Below, in pieces: positions 11,600-22,917 of a stretch of DNA of 64,000 nt. Within the stretch, counting starts at the first letter, position 1. Each line of letters starts with the position of its first letter. The notes below the pieces were generated by a model. The model saw only the letters and a list, made by a program, of their open reading frames with translations. It was not told the DNA's origin and ran no database searches. The stretch is taken from positions 3,983,402 to 4,047,401 of the forward strand of contig NW_006921540.1 in the NCBI RefSeq assembly GCF_000340215.1. The letters run 5' to 3'. This DNA comes from Pseudocercospora fijiensis CIRAD86. Lineage: Eukaryota; Ascomycota; Dothideomycetes; Mycosphaerellales; Mycosphaerellaceae. The position numbers were made by a program, and so were the translations under genes.

Positions 11600-14500
11600 A
11601 TATAGTTAATCCGTATATAACCCTCCCTTTGTTTTTAAGTTATTCCTAATAGCTTACTAAGACGAATCTAGGGATAGGTATAGTCCTTAGGTAGAACAGG
11701 ATCTATAATAGCGGTAGGATCCTCCTCCCGATAGGCATCTAAGGACGGTAGAGGGTCTATAGAGGCACTAACCTCCTCCTCGGTCGGCGGAGGGTAGGTA
11801 GGTTCTCGTAACTTAACGATCTTCTTTAGATTAGCCCGAGGGTAAGTATGCTTTAAGGTAGCACTATCTAGCTCCTAAAGAAGGTATACGGAACCCGAGT
11901 AAAGGACCTCCTTTACTCTATAAGGACCCTTCTACTTAAAGGCTAGCTTATAGAAGTAACTATACTCTAGTTCGGACCGGTATAGAAGGACTATATCGCT
12001 AACCTTTAGAGGTTCCTAATTAACAGTATTATAGTTATTAAAATACTGCTTAGCCTTTTCCCGCAGCCGACGCTATCGAGTAAGACCCTCTTAAGAAGTC
12101 GTAGTTATATCCTTAAGAGCCTTAGCTCGTAGGGCTAGAAGATCTACCCTAGTACGAATAGACCCCTAATCGTAAACGCCGTACGTACGATAGGACAATT
12201 TAATAGGAAGAACGGCGTCCCTCCTAATTATAAGCTCCGCTAGTATAAGTCTAGTCGTATCGATAATAGTAGTTCGGTCCGCCTAGAGAAGGGCTAGGAC
12301 GCGGGTAGAGATAGGAACTAACCTATCGCTACTATTAGTTATCTTAGATAGGGCATTAATTAACGACCGATAGCCGCGCTTAATAATAGCATTCGACTAG
12401 GGATAGTACGGGGAGATACGAACGTTCTTCGCCCTATACGAAATAAGTAGCGCTTAAACCTCCTTAGCTATATTGTTCGTAGCGTTGTCTAAGATAACCT
12501 CGTAAGGTACTCCCTAGCGGCAAAACAGATCCTTAAATAGGAAGGTAGCTATATTATAGGTATTAATAGCACCGCAACCCTTATAGAAATAATAGGCCTC
12601 CGGCTATCGAGAAAGACTCTCTCGAATAATATATAGGCTATTATTACGGCTAAGATAGACTCTATCGCTATACTACCGCTCCCTAACTAACTAGGTAGTA
12701 GGGATACGTAGCTCTCCTAGACGTCGGTAGCTATTCCTAAAGTTGCACTTAGGATAGCTCTTATAGTAGCGGGAGACATTAGCCTATACGCCGTCCTACT
12801 AGTAGCGTCGACGAAGGATATCGAAGGTGCCTACCGCCGCCCGGTAACCGAGCTTATCGTAAATAGAACGAAGGATTTCTTATCGGGCTACCGGATCGTT
12901 AATAACACGCTAGAGCGGTATATTAACTATAGCCTATCGCTAAAGGATGCGATCCTTAATAAGGAACCTCTAAGAATAGCGAATAATACGACGGTATTAA
13001 CTCTTTAATAGACCGGGAGCTCTCTTCGTATAGGTAAGGAAGTAGGCGATATTATAGGAGTCGTCGGAGTAGACTCTATTAAGGATATTATCCCTACCTA
13101 GTTCGCCCGCCTTAGTATTATCCTAGTCCTCGCCGTTAGTAGTAGGGTCTTCGTTAGGTTAGTTACTAGGTTAGTCGTCGGTAGTAGACCTAGTAATTAC
13201 CGGTATAGCGTTAATATAGAAGGCAGTAAAGAAGGTACGGTTAATAACCGCGTCGATATCCTCTTCTTCTATTATCTCGGCGATGTCCTCTTCTATAGTA
13301 GGCCTTCTAGAAAGGCTATCCGGTCTAGTATGCTTCTTGCTAGGAATATAGAAGACGTCGAAATTAAACAAATAGATCTAGGCAACCTACCGAGCTATTA
13401 TAGAGTTAGGTAGGTCGGAGGCTATACGGTTAAGTTAATAGACTAGCGTCTAAGCGTCGACTTCTAGGCGAAAGAATACTCTAAACAGCTAAGGACGGAA
13501 CTTCTTAAGAGCTTTATAGACACTAAGGCACTCCCGCTTGCCTATATCGTATCGGGCCTCGATTAGTTTCTATAGACCGGACTCGTACCGGATAGGGTAA
13601 CGTAAGGAGGGCTCCTTACGATTATACTATATTAGTGTCTCGCCGTAGCCTTCCCCGCTCGAGTCGATAGCAATAATTAGTAGACCTACGCCTTCCGAGT
13701 AGTTAATAGAGGTAAGCGTAGGCGCGCTAATAAGTGCCTTAGTAACCTTGTTCTTAGCGGCTTAGTAAACGGAGATCTATTTAAACTCTATATCCTTCTT
13801 AAGCAAGGCGTATAGAGGCTTATATACTAACGTAAAGTTTTCGACCTAGATACGGAAGTAGGAGACTACTCTAAGCTAGATCCGGATATCTTTCTAATAG
13901 GTAGGGTCGGGCTAGGATACAATCTTTAGGACCCGTATATTGTTAGGATAGCGGCCGTTCTCGTTAGTAACAAACCCGACAATGTTTATACGCTTATATA
14001 GGAGCTAAAGCTTTTCCCTATATACTATTAAGTTAGCCCGCTCTAAGTCGTAGAGGATACTATCGAGGTTCTAGATATATTTAAGAAAGAACCTCTAAAT
14101 ACTAGGCTCTACTTCTTCGTTATTATACCTAGTTTTAGGCCCTTTAATGCCGATATCGTCGAGGAAAGGCATCGTAGCATAAGGAATACAAGCCGCGAGG
14201 ACCCAGTTTATAACACGTACGAACTAGGCTACTAAGTTAGTCGCCCCTTAGGGAAGAGTAGTTTGTCGGTATAGTCTAAGAGGCGTTTCGAAACTAGTTA
14301 GGTCTCTACTATTAGGGTAGAGAGGTATCTAGTCGTAGCCCGAGAACATATTAACTAGCGAGGCTACTATACAATTAGCAAAGGCTTCCGAGAACCTATT
14401 AGTCTCCGGGGGAAGGTTAGTATCTCTAATCGTAACCGTATTAAACTTTTAGGTAGCGTTAATTAGCCGGTACTTCTTTAGTTCCCTAGGAGCTGTCTTC

Positions 14501-16000
14501 TTCTAAACTAGGAAGTATAGATTGCGATACGAGGCATAGGAAGGCTCTAAGGTGCTAGCCTTTACGCGCTGCCGTATTATATCCTTAACTATACCTCTTA
14601 GGCTTAGGTTTAGCTTGAACCCTAGGTAAGCCTAAGACTTATACTCGATCGTTCGGATCCTCTATAGAGGAGCAACCTCTAGGTTAATCCTGCCTAGATA
14701 CGTAAAGTTATATACTAATACGGCTTTACGGTTATATAGAAGCTCGTATAGCAAATCTAGTTTAAGAGCCGAAAGCTCGATACTAGGTTTAATATTCGCT
14801 AGTCTCTCCGGCGTTAGCCTCGATCCCCTAGGAATAGCGGAGAACTTTTTAGTAATATACCTCTAGTAGTATAGACTATCCCTAGGTATTAATATCGCTT
14901 CGCGGTTAAGGTACTTTTGTCGCTAGTTAGGATTTCCGCTAGGATTAGACCTATCGGTTATATATACGCTACCCTTTACGGGCTTAATCTTGTTAGCTAC
15001 CCTCTTATATAGGGTATATATACTAACCGCTCGTAATACCCGAGCCCTCTCTCTTTAACGTTAGGCCCGGAGATTAGCGTAATAGAACAGCGCGTAAACT
15101 TTATCGGAAGTCTCCTTAAGTCGGTAGGTATATAGCTAGTAGTCCTAATTTATAATTCCGGCGAAAACGTTAGATTCCTAATAATACCCCCGGGGTAGTA
15201 TTCGATCGGCGCTCTAATTAGTTAGTTCGGATTCGGGCTCGGGTAGATCCGCTTCCGGCGGCGATGCCTACGATAGCATTATTACCGAGATTCGTATACT
15301 AGGTAGTTGTTATACTATTATACTCGCTATCGCTTCGAGTATTCGTCTCCTTAGTATAGAGCCTAGAAACTAGCCTTATCGTACGGAGCGGCGTACCTCT
15401 AGATATAACCTATTTAAGCTATATTAACTTATAGCGCAGATTGCCGGTCTTATAACCGCGCTATAGCGTTTCCCGAAGAGCGTTTAGAAGTAGTAAGGAT
15501 ATCCTCGTAGGATTTATAGCTAGTGTTTCCGATATAACTAGTAAATACGACTCGGTTGCCCTTCTAGTTAGCGATAGTTCCTTCCTAGGAGCTATCGTCG
15601 CAGTTGCGCTAGATACCCCGGGTTATACGAGACTATAGACGACCTAGAATAATTAGCGTATTCGGGTTAGCGGCAATCTAGAAGGTAAAGGAAAAGTATA
15701 TACCGAAAGCGTCTACTATAACATTATAGCAGGTACCTACTAGCGTAACCTCCCTATTTACTCCCTATATACTAAGGGAAATATCTCTATTTATTAGCAG
15801 TCGGAGCTGTTTAGCCTAGCGCTTACTTATAATAAGTGACTCTAAACTATTATTAAGCATTACTAGCAACTGCTAACTATAGCTTCCGATAGTAACTTAA
15901 ATATAGATAGCGGGAACGACGGTAAAGGAACGGGTAACTGCGGAAAGGTCTATATTATTAGGGATAGAGTAAAGTTCCTTAGGTTAAGGAGGTCCTACTC
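11600..16000 (-). pseudogene. Inner Gypsy pol relic (protease, RT, RNase H, integrase)
   Basis: Minus-strand decoding gives a retropepsin-like region (about 15,930-15,600, with TLIILGRLQS), RT with MPFLDDIGIKGPK (about 14,170-14,130), followed by LDSILYDLERANL, then RNase H ending in FYIPSKKHTRPDSLSRRP (about 13,350-13,295). Next is an integrase core with GVPYEVILDNATNNIAKE and SPYYPQSNAIIKRGYRSL (about 12,520-12,330). The catalytic Glu of the family motif ERGHR is Lys here and His is Tyr, both RIP-type changes. Each domain matches the chromoviral/Gypsy order. An in-frame palindrome at 15,181 sits between protease and RT. Confidence 0.85.
15181..15203. repeat. Recurring palindrome, copy 4
   Basis: AATACCCCCGGGGTAGTATT lies within the pol frame between protease and RT, where it is translated. 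Confidence 0.7.
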
Positions 16001-16899
16001 GACCGATTTGTTAGCTAGTAAATCGGACAGCCTTAATAGAAACTAAAACTAAAGCAGGGTCGGTATTATTATTATCCCCTCGGCCTATCTCCTTAATCCC
16101 TTCTTCGTTAGCATTATCGATAGTCTCCTAGCTCTCGTAGGTTACTAATTCGCCTTCTACTAACTCCTAGGCCCCTAAAAATTTAGGAAGGAACTATAGG
16201 GAAGAGACGTCGATATAGTCCTCTCGCCCCTATTTACGTTAGAGGGCTATAAGGTCTTTTATAAAGGTAGCATCGTTAGGAATCCGGCTCTAGAACAGGT
16301 TAGTAGGCAAACCGTATACTAGAAGCTCTCCTATAGACACGTTAGACTTAAGGTCTAGGAACTATAAAGCCTAGAAGAGAGTATTTGCCTTTATATCGTA
16401 AGAGTTAGTAGGCCCGGTACTATACTTCTTTATATACCTATTAAAGCGAAAGCTCTTTAGGTCGGCTAACTTTCGTTTATAGGCCGGCGGGTTAGCTAGG
16501 CCTAGGGTACTACTAAGGTCGGTAGTAGCATCCTCTATATCGATATCTAGAGTTTCTAGTACCTCTAGAGTAGCTATACTAGCTCGGGTTGTACGGTCTT
16601 TAGCTGTCTAGAGTGTCTTAGTCTTAGCGACTAATTCTCGCTATTTCTTAGCCTTATTAGCTACCTGCTTCTTAAGTATCCTAGTAGGGGCTGCCGTACT
16701 AGGGCGGGTAGGGTTCTACGGGCTCTTACCCTTGCCCTAGGACTAGGTTTAGGACGACTAAGTTTAGGACCTTATAGCAGCGTAGACATCTATACTGTTC
16801 TTAGTAACCGCGTAAACATTAGTAACTGCGTCCGGGTCCTAAGACATAAAGTTAACTTTAATAGGCTTAGTAGTACCGTTACTACTCCGCTCCTTAACC

Positions 16900-18300
16900 T
16901 GTTTTGCCCTAATCTTCTAAGTTTCTCGTTTAGCAATAGCGGCGAGAGTACTATTCCTAGTATCCTTAAACTCGATCTTGCTACTATACTTCTTCTCTAG
17001 AAGACTTCTAAGTTAAGGCAGCTTCGGGGCTCTACGGTCCTACTCGAAGTTAATCTTGTCGCCGGTATTAGTATAGTAGAACCGACTATTTACTTATATA
17101 ACGAGCTTCCTTTTAAGAAGCTCTTTCTAGATAGGGCAGTCTAATTAAATATGTTTAAAACCGCCGTATATCTAGCACTTGCTATCTAAGTTAGAATAGA
17201 TCTTCCGTATAGTATAGACGTTAACTAAAGGGGCCTTAAGGTAGTTAGGATCGGAAATCTAGTAGACCGGTAGTATATCCTTTAGTATACTAGTATTAAT
17301 GACCTCCCTAACTCGCTATAGTGCTTTCGCATTAAGGTTGAGCTAAGCTAGGGATTTAGCTAAGTCCGTAACGTCCTAAGAGTACTTAGTAATAGTAGGA
17401 GTTACGGTCTTAGGACCGCTCTACGACTTAGGAAGGAACTTAGGTCCTCTACTTCCCGAGGCATCGCTTTTTACCTAAGCTAGGTTATTCTAGTCCTCGC
17501 TATAAATAAACTTCTTCGTATCGGCGGAGCTATTAATATCGTCCTTAATAGCCTCTAGGACCTCTTTGTACTTCCTAAAGGTCTCGGGATTAGCTTCGCT
17601 AAGCTTATAGCGACGGAAGATACGCTTAGCCGTAGACTATAGTAACCCTTTAAGGAGTAGCCTCGTTCTCTAAGAATTCTCGAGGTCCTACTAGTTAATG
17701 CCGTCCGCTAACTTAACAAACTCGCGGACGTACTCCTTTAGGTCGTTATCTTCGGTACGCCTCTCTATATAGAGGTTCTTAAGCTACGTATAACTACCTT
17801 TAATATAACGGCTATCGCGATCCCGATACTCCCTTATAAAGGCCTACTTAAAGACCTCCTAGTCGGTATTAGACTTGTCGTCCTTTTCTAGGTAGCTAAC
17901 TAGGGTTCTAAGAGTTCGGTAAAGCTTAGTAATAGTAGTCCTCGTAAGGGACTAGACCTTGTACTAGTCCGACTCTTCTTCGAGTCCGTACTCGGTTAAA
18001 TTATCCTTAAAGCGTTCTACGTGCGCCGTAGCGTTCTACCCTTCGAATAAAGGGTTCCTACTACTTCCTAGCTCTAGCGGGCGACGCCTATTCTAACGAA
18101 GAAGGTTAGTTTGCCCTTAAATTATCTTTATAACGATATTATAGAGAGCCTCGGGCGTAGAAGGCTCGATAGCCCCTAGGTCGACGGCGCTTATAACAAC
18201 TAGTCGTCGCCTAATTTCTTCGTTAATAGGGTCCGGTAGATTATTAGATTCCGAAGATTCCGCTAATTTGTAATACTCGCTTTCGCTAGAGCTTATTCGA
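16900..18300 (-). pseudogene. Inner Gypsy gag relic
   Basis: The minus-strand frame contains a decayed CCHC zinc knuckle near 17,195-17,150. It reads C-x2-Y-x4-H-x4-C, where Tyr replaces the second Cys (TGT/TGC to TAT/TAC, a RIP change). The upstream sequence, rich in charged helical residues, fits a capsid domain. It lies between the 5' LTR and protease. Many stops abolish function. Confidence 0.7.
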
Positions 18301-18411
18301 TTGTTATAAAGTAGTTAAAATAAAATGCTATAGGAAAGTGTTTTTAGTATATATTATAGGTTTGTTTCGATATTGCTATACGAGAAAATAGTGTACTAGG
18401 CTATTTTCTTC

Positions 18412-18436
18412 TAATGTTACCCCTAGGGTAGTATTA
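18412..18436. repeat. Recurring palindrome, copy 5
   Basis: GTTACCCCTAGGGTAGTATT is on the 5' side of gag. A further partial copy (TACCCCTAGGAG) follows about 40 bp later. Confidence 0.65.
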
Positions 18437-19114
18437 GAGTTTAGCCTCCTAGGGGTCGCCTAGATACCCCTAGGAGCTTTAATTTAGTAAATTTAGACAA
18501 AAAGCCGCTCGGAGGAAGGAACTGCAATCTCTATTTATACCTAGATCCTAGAAACTAGCTACTTTACTAACTATCGTTATCTCCTTTAGCTAGGCGGGGG
18601 GCGGGGACCTTCTTTTTCTAGTAGAAGGCTAAGCACTATCCGAACGAGGCAGCGAATCCCGAAACAATCTACCCGGTTAATAGGGGAACTGTCTAGGCAT
18701 CCGACCTATAATCTAGAAATTGCTATCGTATAGATAGTCTTAGCAAACTAAGTAAGGCCGATAGGTAATTAATCTATCTTCTCCTTAGGCGGGCGGTAGC
18801 TTATCTCGAGTAAGCGGTGCTAAATAGGTCTTCGACCCGGAGCCGAGTCCTTAGAAGCTAGCTATAGTTATAGACTAGGCCCTAAGCTATAACAGTCCTA
18901 AGGGTTTGTAGCTTTTCGAGGTTAAAGCGATGCTCTCGTTAAGAGGTTTCTCTACTTGTCGTAACGGCCCCTTAAGATACTTCGGTATCGTCCGTATCGT
19001 AGGCTCTTATCGTACCCTCGCTTCGGTTATAGCTATTCGTACCTAGAGACTACCTTTAATATACCTAAACCTGTTAGATATAAAGAGATAGCCCTACCTT
19101 CGGCTCTAATAAAC
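18437..19114 (-). other. Inner Gypsy 5' untranslated leader
   Basis: About 680 bp between the 5' LTR and gag, RIP-degraded, with no recognisable gene. A primer-binding site should lie next to 19,114, but I could not match a tRNA end with confidence. Confidence 0.4.
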
Positions 19115-19388
19115 GACGGAAACTAATACTACTACTACTACTTATAGCAATAGTATAGGCTACCGAGGGTAATATAACCTATAGCAATATAGGTAGCTAT
19201 ATTTAGCAAGATAGGATAACGAGACTATCGCTTAGGCTAATAACTAGAGCCCTATAATATAGGCATTATAGAAGTGTAATATAAACAATGTGCTATACGA
19301 GGTTAATAATCTATCTACTCTATAGAAGGAGGCCTCTTATATAGGCTTAAAACTAGCCTATAGGTGTAGGGCCGGTTACTAGCTAATA
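19115..19388 (-). repeat. Inner Gypsy LTR (5' LTR)
   Basis: Partner of 7,125-7,398, about 274 bp. On the minus strand it starts TATTAGCTAGTAACCGG. It is followed on plus by GTAGA, the imperfect partner of GTAAA at 7,119-7,123. Confidence 0.85.
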
Positions 19389-19390
19389 GT

Positions 19391-21700
19391 AGAAGGCCCT
19401 ATATTCGATATAGCTATTAATATTAATAGTCGCTCTAGTATACTAAGTAACGTCTACTACGAAACTACCGTCGAAAGCAGTTAATCTATATAGCTCCTTT
19501 AGGCTATAGATAGGAAGCTAGTATTAGTACGCGTAATATAAGTTAATAAAAGATAAACTAGTATAACCGCAATCGACTATTACTAATAATTAATATTCGG
19601 TATTCTACCCTACGTCTAATATACTAGACTAAGGTTTATTATAAGCCGTTAAAGTATAATATAAGACGAGATATTAATTATCGCCCTCGGGTATAATACT
19701 TCCTAATAATACTAATAAACTAATCTATAAATCTTTCTACTATCGATATTTCCTTCTATAATAGTAGCCTAGGTTCTTCGGTAATAACGGTATAGGTAAC
19801 TCTATCGGTATAGGCTCTTAAACGCGACTTTATCTAAGAGCTATACTTTTCCCTCCTTATCGCTACTATAAGCGTCTTTATTATTAGTAGAAAGTAGATC
19901 GACTAGAGCGGCGGCGGCGGTACTAAATACGGAGATATTAGTATTTAGGCGATTACTACGGCCTTAAGCGCGGCGGATAAGCTCTAGATAGATAGTATCG
20001 GAGTAGATATAATTACTACTATAGAAGCGATATAGTCTTTCGCGGCGGCGACGATCTCTCTCTTCGAGCGTTATACGGCGACGATTACCCTAACCCTAAC
20101 CCTAACCCTAACCCTAAGTAGCGGAGAGGTCTATAGCGTCTAGGTTACGGACAGTCGTAGTCGTAGTAGTAGTAGTACCGTTACTATTCGCCGAGGTAAA
20201 CTATCCTTAGTTGTTATATAGAACGGTATATCCTTATAAAGGGTATCTATTACTAGAGCCGCTAGCGTTATTACTATAGCTACGGCTAGTATTAGGGCCT
20301 TAGTTAGCGGTACTACTAGATCCTAGCTTAGTATTATTACGATTGCTTTCTATACGGTACTAACGGAGCTAGTTATTAATAATAGTTAGTCGGCGATAGA
20401 GTAACGAAAAGTTAGTAGGCTTATTATATATATTGCTAAGCGCTACCTTTAATTTAGAAGACAAGCTACGCTTAAGGGCGTTAACTTAAGCTCGGCCTTT
20501 ATAACTAAGTAAGGCGTTAAGTCGATTAAACTCTACGAGATAGTAAGCAAATTCCTTATTCTTCTACTTTAAGTTATCTATCTTATAGCTAGTAGTAGCG
20601 ACCTCGTTAGGATTACCGAAGGCGTTAACTAATAGGTTACGGAAGTCGTTAAGGTCGTTAAAGTCTATAATTACGCTATATTCGTCGTAACGGACGTATA
20701 GTTAGACTATAGAATAGGCCTTGCTAGTAGTACGACTATACGTATATATTAGTCGGTCCTATAGCGTTAGAAAGCGATTATTGTTAATTATTAACTTAAT
20801 CGTAAGCTTAGTAAGGAAGGGTTTTAGCTTTTTACGGTCTCTATCGTATTTCTCGGGATCTAGATACTTCTCGCTCTTACTATATCTAGTATAGTTATTA
20901 TTATCGTCGATACTATAGTTAAATCGAGAACGTCGGAGAGGCTTAGATTAGTCGCGAAAGGTAAAGGGGTCGAGAGGTCGACGGAATAGAGATCGGCTAT
21001 TATCTAATATAGGTCCTCGACCGATTAGATTATATAATAAAGACGCTTCGGCGTCGCGACGAGCGCAAGCGGCTTATTTACTAGCTCGTCGGGCGATATC
21101 TTCTATAGAAGACTATTATTATTATAGGCGAGCGACCTACTAAGCTAGGTTATTACGCTACTATTGCGTAATAACTAAGGAGTTACGTACTAAATCGGCA
21201 GCTCGACGTTAGTATTCTACTTTAGTCCGAGCCTATACTAGCTCGCTATTAAGATAAGTATTAGTCTTATAATAAGCTTATTATACCTATTCTAATGTCT
21301 TTGCCTCTTACTAGTATTACTAACGAAGTGTAGCTACTAACTAATATAGCTCGGTTATACGCTAGAAGATATATTTAGCGGCCTCCTACTCGTTTACCCT
21401 ATTAAAGAACTAATAGAAGTCTTAGAGGCTACTAGGTAGCGGCTATCGTAGTACGCTATCGATATCGGCGAGACTAGGTCGTAGACCTTACGGTAGTTAT
21501 AGTAGTTCTAGTGCACTATTTAACGGGGCCCTAGCTATTCCTATATAGTTAGGCGTATTCGTATATTCCGAGCCGCTACCGCGATCGGTAGGCGGTCTTA
21601 AAGAATCTATAGCGAATCGGCGGTATTACTATAGTCGGGTAGCTTACTATATCTAATATAGATTAGTATATAGGTCTATTAGCACTATCGTATAATAGGG
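19391..21700 (-). pseudogene. Outer Gypsy gag and N-terminal protease relic
   Basis: Minus-strand decoding gives a gag-like charged region and, next to the nested element, the start of a retropepsin-like domain (VDCGYTSLSFINLYY, about 19,560-19,515, then TAFDGSFVVDVTQYTRA). It ends in EYRAFY exactly at the inner element. The continuation YLTILGYYPIILGRP is found at 7,118 downward. The domain is thus cut in two by the insertion. A five-unit telomere-like tract at 20,089 is in frame with the gag part, as former Gln-Gly repeats. Confidence 0.75.
20089..20117. repeat. Telomere-like CCCTAA tract (five units)
   Basis: About five CCCTAA units with the C-rich strand on plus, inside outer Gypsy gag. 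The minus-strand frame reads repeated TAG-GGT, which would be Gln-Gly before RIP, followed by NRRR. Confidence 0.8.
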
Positions 21701-21803
21701 AGTATAGAAGGGCGATAGCGATCGCCGGCGGCGTAATTCCTTATATAGGCGTATGCGATAGCACCTACGACGTTATCGTAGGTAATAAAGGAACTCGTTA
21801 TTC

Positions 21804-21979
21804 TATTAAGATATTAATTAAATAGCTATCTAAATTAATAACGAGTTAAAGAAGAAAGAGAGAGAGGCTCTCTTACGGGAGAGGCTTTTATCTACTCGGC
21901 GGATACCTTAGGCATTAAGTTACATAACCTTTAGTTACATAACCTCGAATTGTATATACAAGTCGCTAAGATCGTAACA
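21804..21979 (-). repeat. Outer Gypsy LTR (5' LTR)
   Basis: 176-bp partner of 3,023-3,198. It ends TAACA and is followed by the duplicated CTATC at 21,980-21,984. Confidence 0.9.
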
Positions 21980-21984
21980 CTATC

Positions 21985-22250
21985 TAACGCTCTCGCAACT
22001 AGCTATCGACTTATTATCCGCTTTCGCTATATCCGTAGAGTCCGAGCGTACCTTTAGTAGTAGTAGACGTATAGTTTTATAGAACCGAGCCTCTCTTAAT
22101 AGTAATAGTATCCGAATAAGCGAGTATTCTAAGTAATAGCAACGTACTAGCATAGCGGATTTACTAGTAGATATACTATAACTAAGTATAGAAGCGGAAG
22201 ATAATAACGAGTTATATAAATAGCTATAGAACACCCTCCTTCTTAACCCT
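21985..22250 (+). pseudogene. hAT transposase relic A, 3' part (dimerisation domain)
   Basis: Directly after the Gypsy target duplication the hAT frame resumes with AIDLLSAFAISVESERTFSS followed by SRRTVL and NRASL. This matches the hAT C-terminal dimerisation domain (family pattern A-x-SxExERxFS-x-x-RR). The frame joins in phase with 3,017 when one copy of CTATC is removed. It ends in LNPKR, like LNPKH of the second hAT relic. Confidence 0.85.
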
Positions 22251-22380
22251 AAGCGTTACTACTACCCTTACTATCGCTAAGATTGTATTTGAATATAAAT
22301 TGAATATAAATATTTACTAACATTCATTAGTGAATCTGAATACGAGCAGTGAATCTTGAATATTTAGTATTCAATAGCTA
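22251..22380 (+). mobile_element. hAT relic A 3' terminal region
   Basis: AT-rich sequence with repeated TGAATAT/GAATAT motifs follows the transposase end, as hAT subterminal repeats do. CpA/TpG reappear from about 22,270, so RIP fades here. The exact terminus is not defined because the partner end is not visible. Confidence 0.4.
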
Positions 22381-22917
22381 TGCCAGTGCGTAATGTGACT
22401 AACTACGCAAGATACAGCAATGATCCACGTTTTCCTGCATGACAAGGTGGCGGTCTATTACTGTATCTCGCCGGCTGAATTGCACGCGAGAGATGGTGCT
22501 GAGCACGTGAAGCGATGCCGTGTGCCGAGAAAGGGAGGAGAAATGTTCACGATGAGGCCGATACGAAGGAGTATGGATAGTTTTTGATGCATGTGACGAC
22601 TGTTAATGAATAACACAGCAGGTATGGAGGAAGCAGTCCTGTTGACGCTTTCCAATACAGCTTGACATCTTGAACATGCCTCAGCAGCAACAAGTCGAGT
22701 ACGATATGGTGGAATACGTGGCAAACGCAATCGAGGGAACGTGAAATGAGCCCCCCTGGACCTCGGCTCTCCGGAAGGCAGTTGTTCTATCGCGTTGTTG
22801 CGCCCACTCACTCACTCATCAACACGCACGACCATAATAAACACTGCCTCAGCTCACGATCAGGTCAAGAGCACTGACTGCCAGTCTCATCCTCATCAGT
22901 GCAGCAGCGGACTCAAT
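22381..22917. other. Upstream region of FMN oxidase gene
   Basis: Normal-composition host DNA without RIP signature. I see no convincing gene; it probably holds the promoter and 5' UTR of the FMN oxidase gene. The frame is open upstream to an ATG at 22,795, but that extension looks non-conserved. Confidence 0.4.

Larger units (their letters stand above)
7124..19388 (-). mobile_element. Inner 12.3-kb Gypsy-type LTR retrotransposon with extra ORF
   Basis: Direct repeats of about 274 bp (7,125-7,398 and 19,115-19,388) are the LTRs. Read on the minus strand each begins TATTAGC, a RIP form of TGTTAGC. Minus-strand order is 5' LTR, gag with a CCHC knuckle, protease, RT, RNase H, integrase, a separate long frame at about 10,370-7,590, and 3' LTR. 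The flanks carry an imperfect 5-bp duplication (GTAAA against GTAGA). It interrupts the outer element's protease: the frame ending near 19,391 continues at 7,118. The length is about twice a typical fungal Gypsy. A near-palindrome recurs five times inside it. Confidence 0.85.
3023..21979 (-). mobile_element. Outer Ty3/Gypsy LTR retrotransposon, RIP-degraded, with nested insertion
   Basis: Two 176-bp direct repeats (3,023-3,198 and 21,804-21,979) are LTRs. Both begin TA, a RIP product of TG, and end TAATA or TAACA. They are flanked by the perfect duplication CTATC. Without the nested 12.3-kb insertion the element is about 6.7 kb, normal for Gypsy. Coding is on the minus strand in the order gag (about 21,700-19,900), protease (split at 19,389/7,123), reverse transcriptase, RNase H and integrase. 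It sits inside a hAT transposase frame and is itself the host of a younger element. Telomere-like tracts lie within its coding sequence. Confidence 0.9.

Noticed and set aside
22458..22811. 117-codon minus frame upstream of the FMN oxidase gene
   Set aside because: No domain or signal, and it overlaps the probable promoter and 5' leader of a well-supported gene.
22795..22917. Upstream ATG extending the FMN oxidase by 41 residues
   Set aside because: The extension is polar and family members normally start near the MTTLKEA position; no clear targeting peptide.
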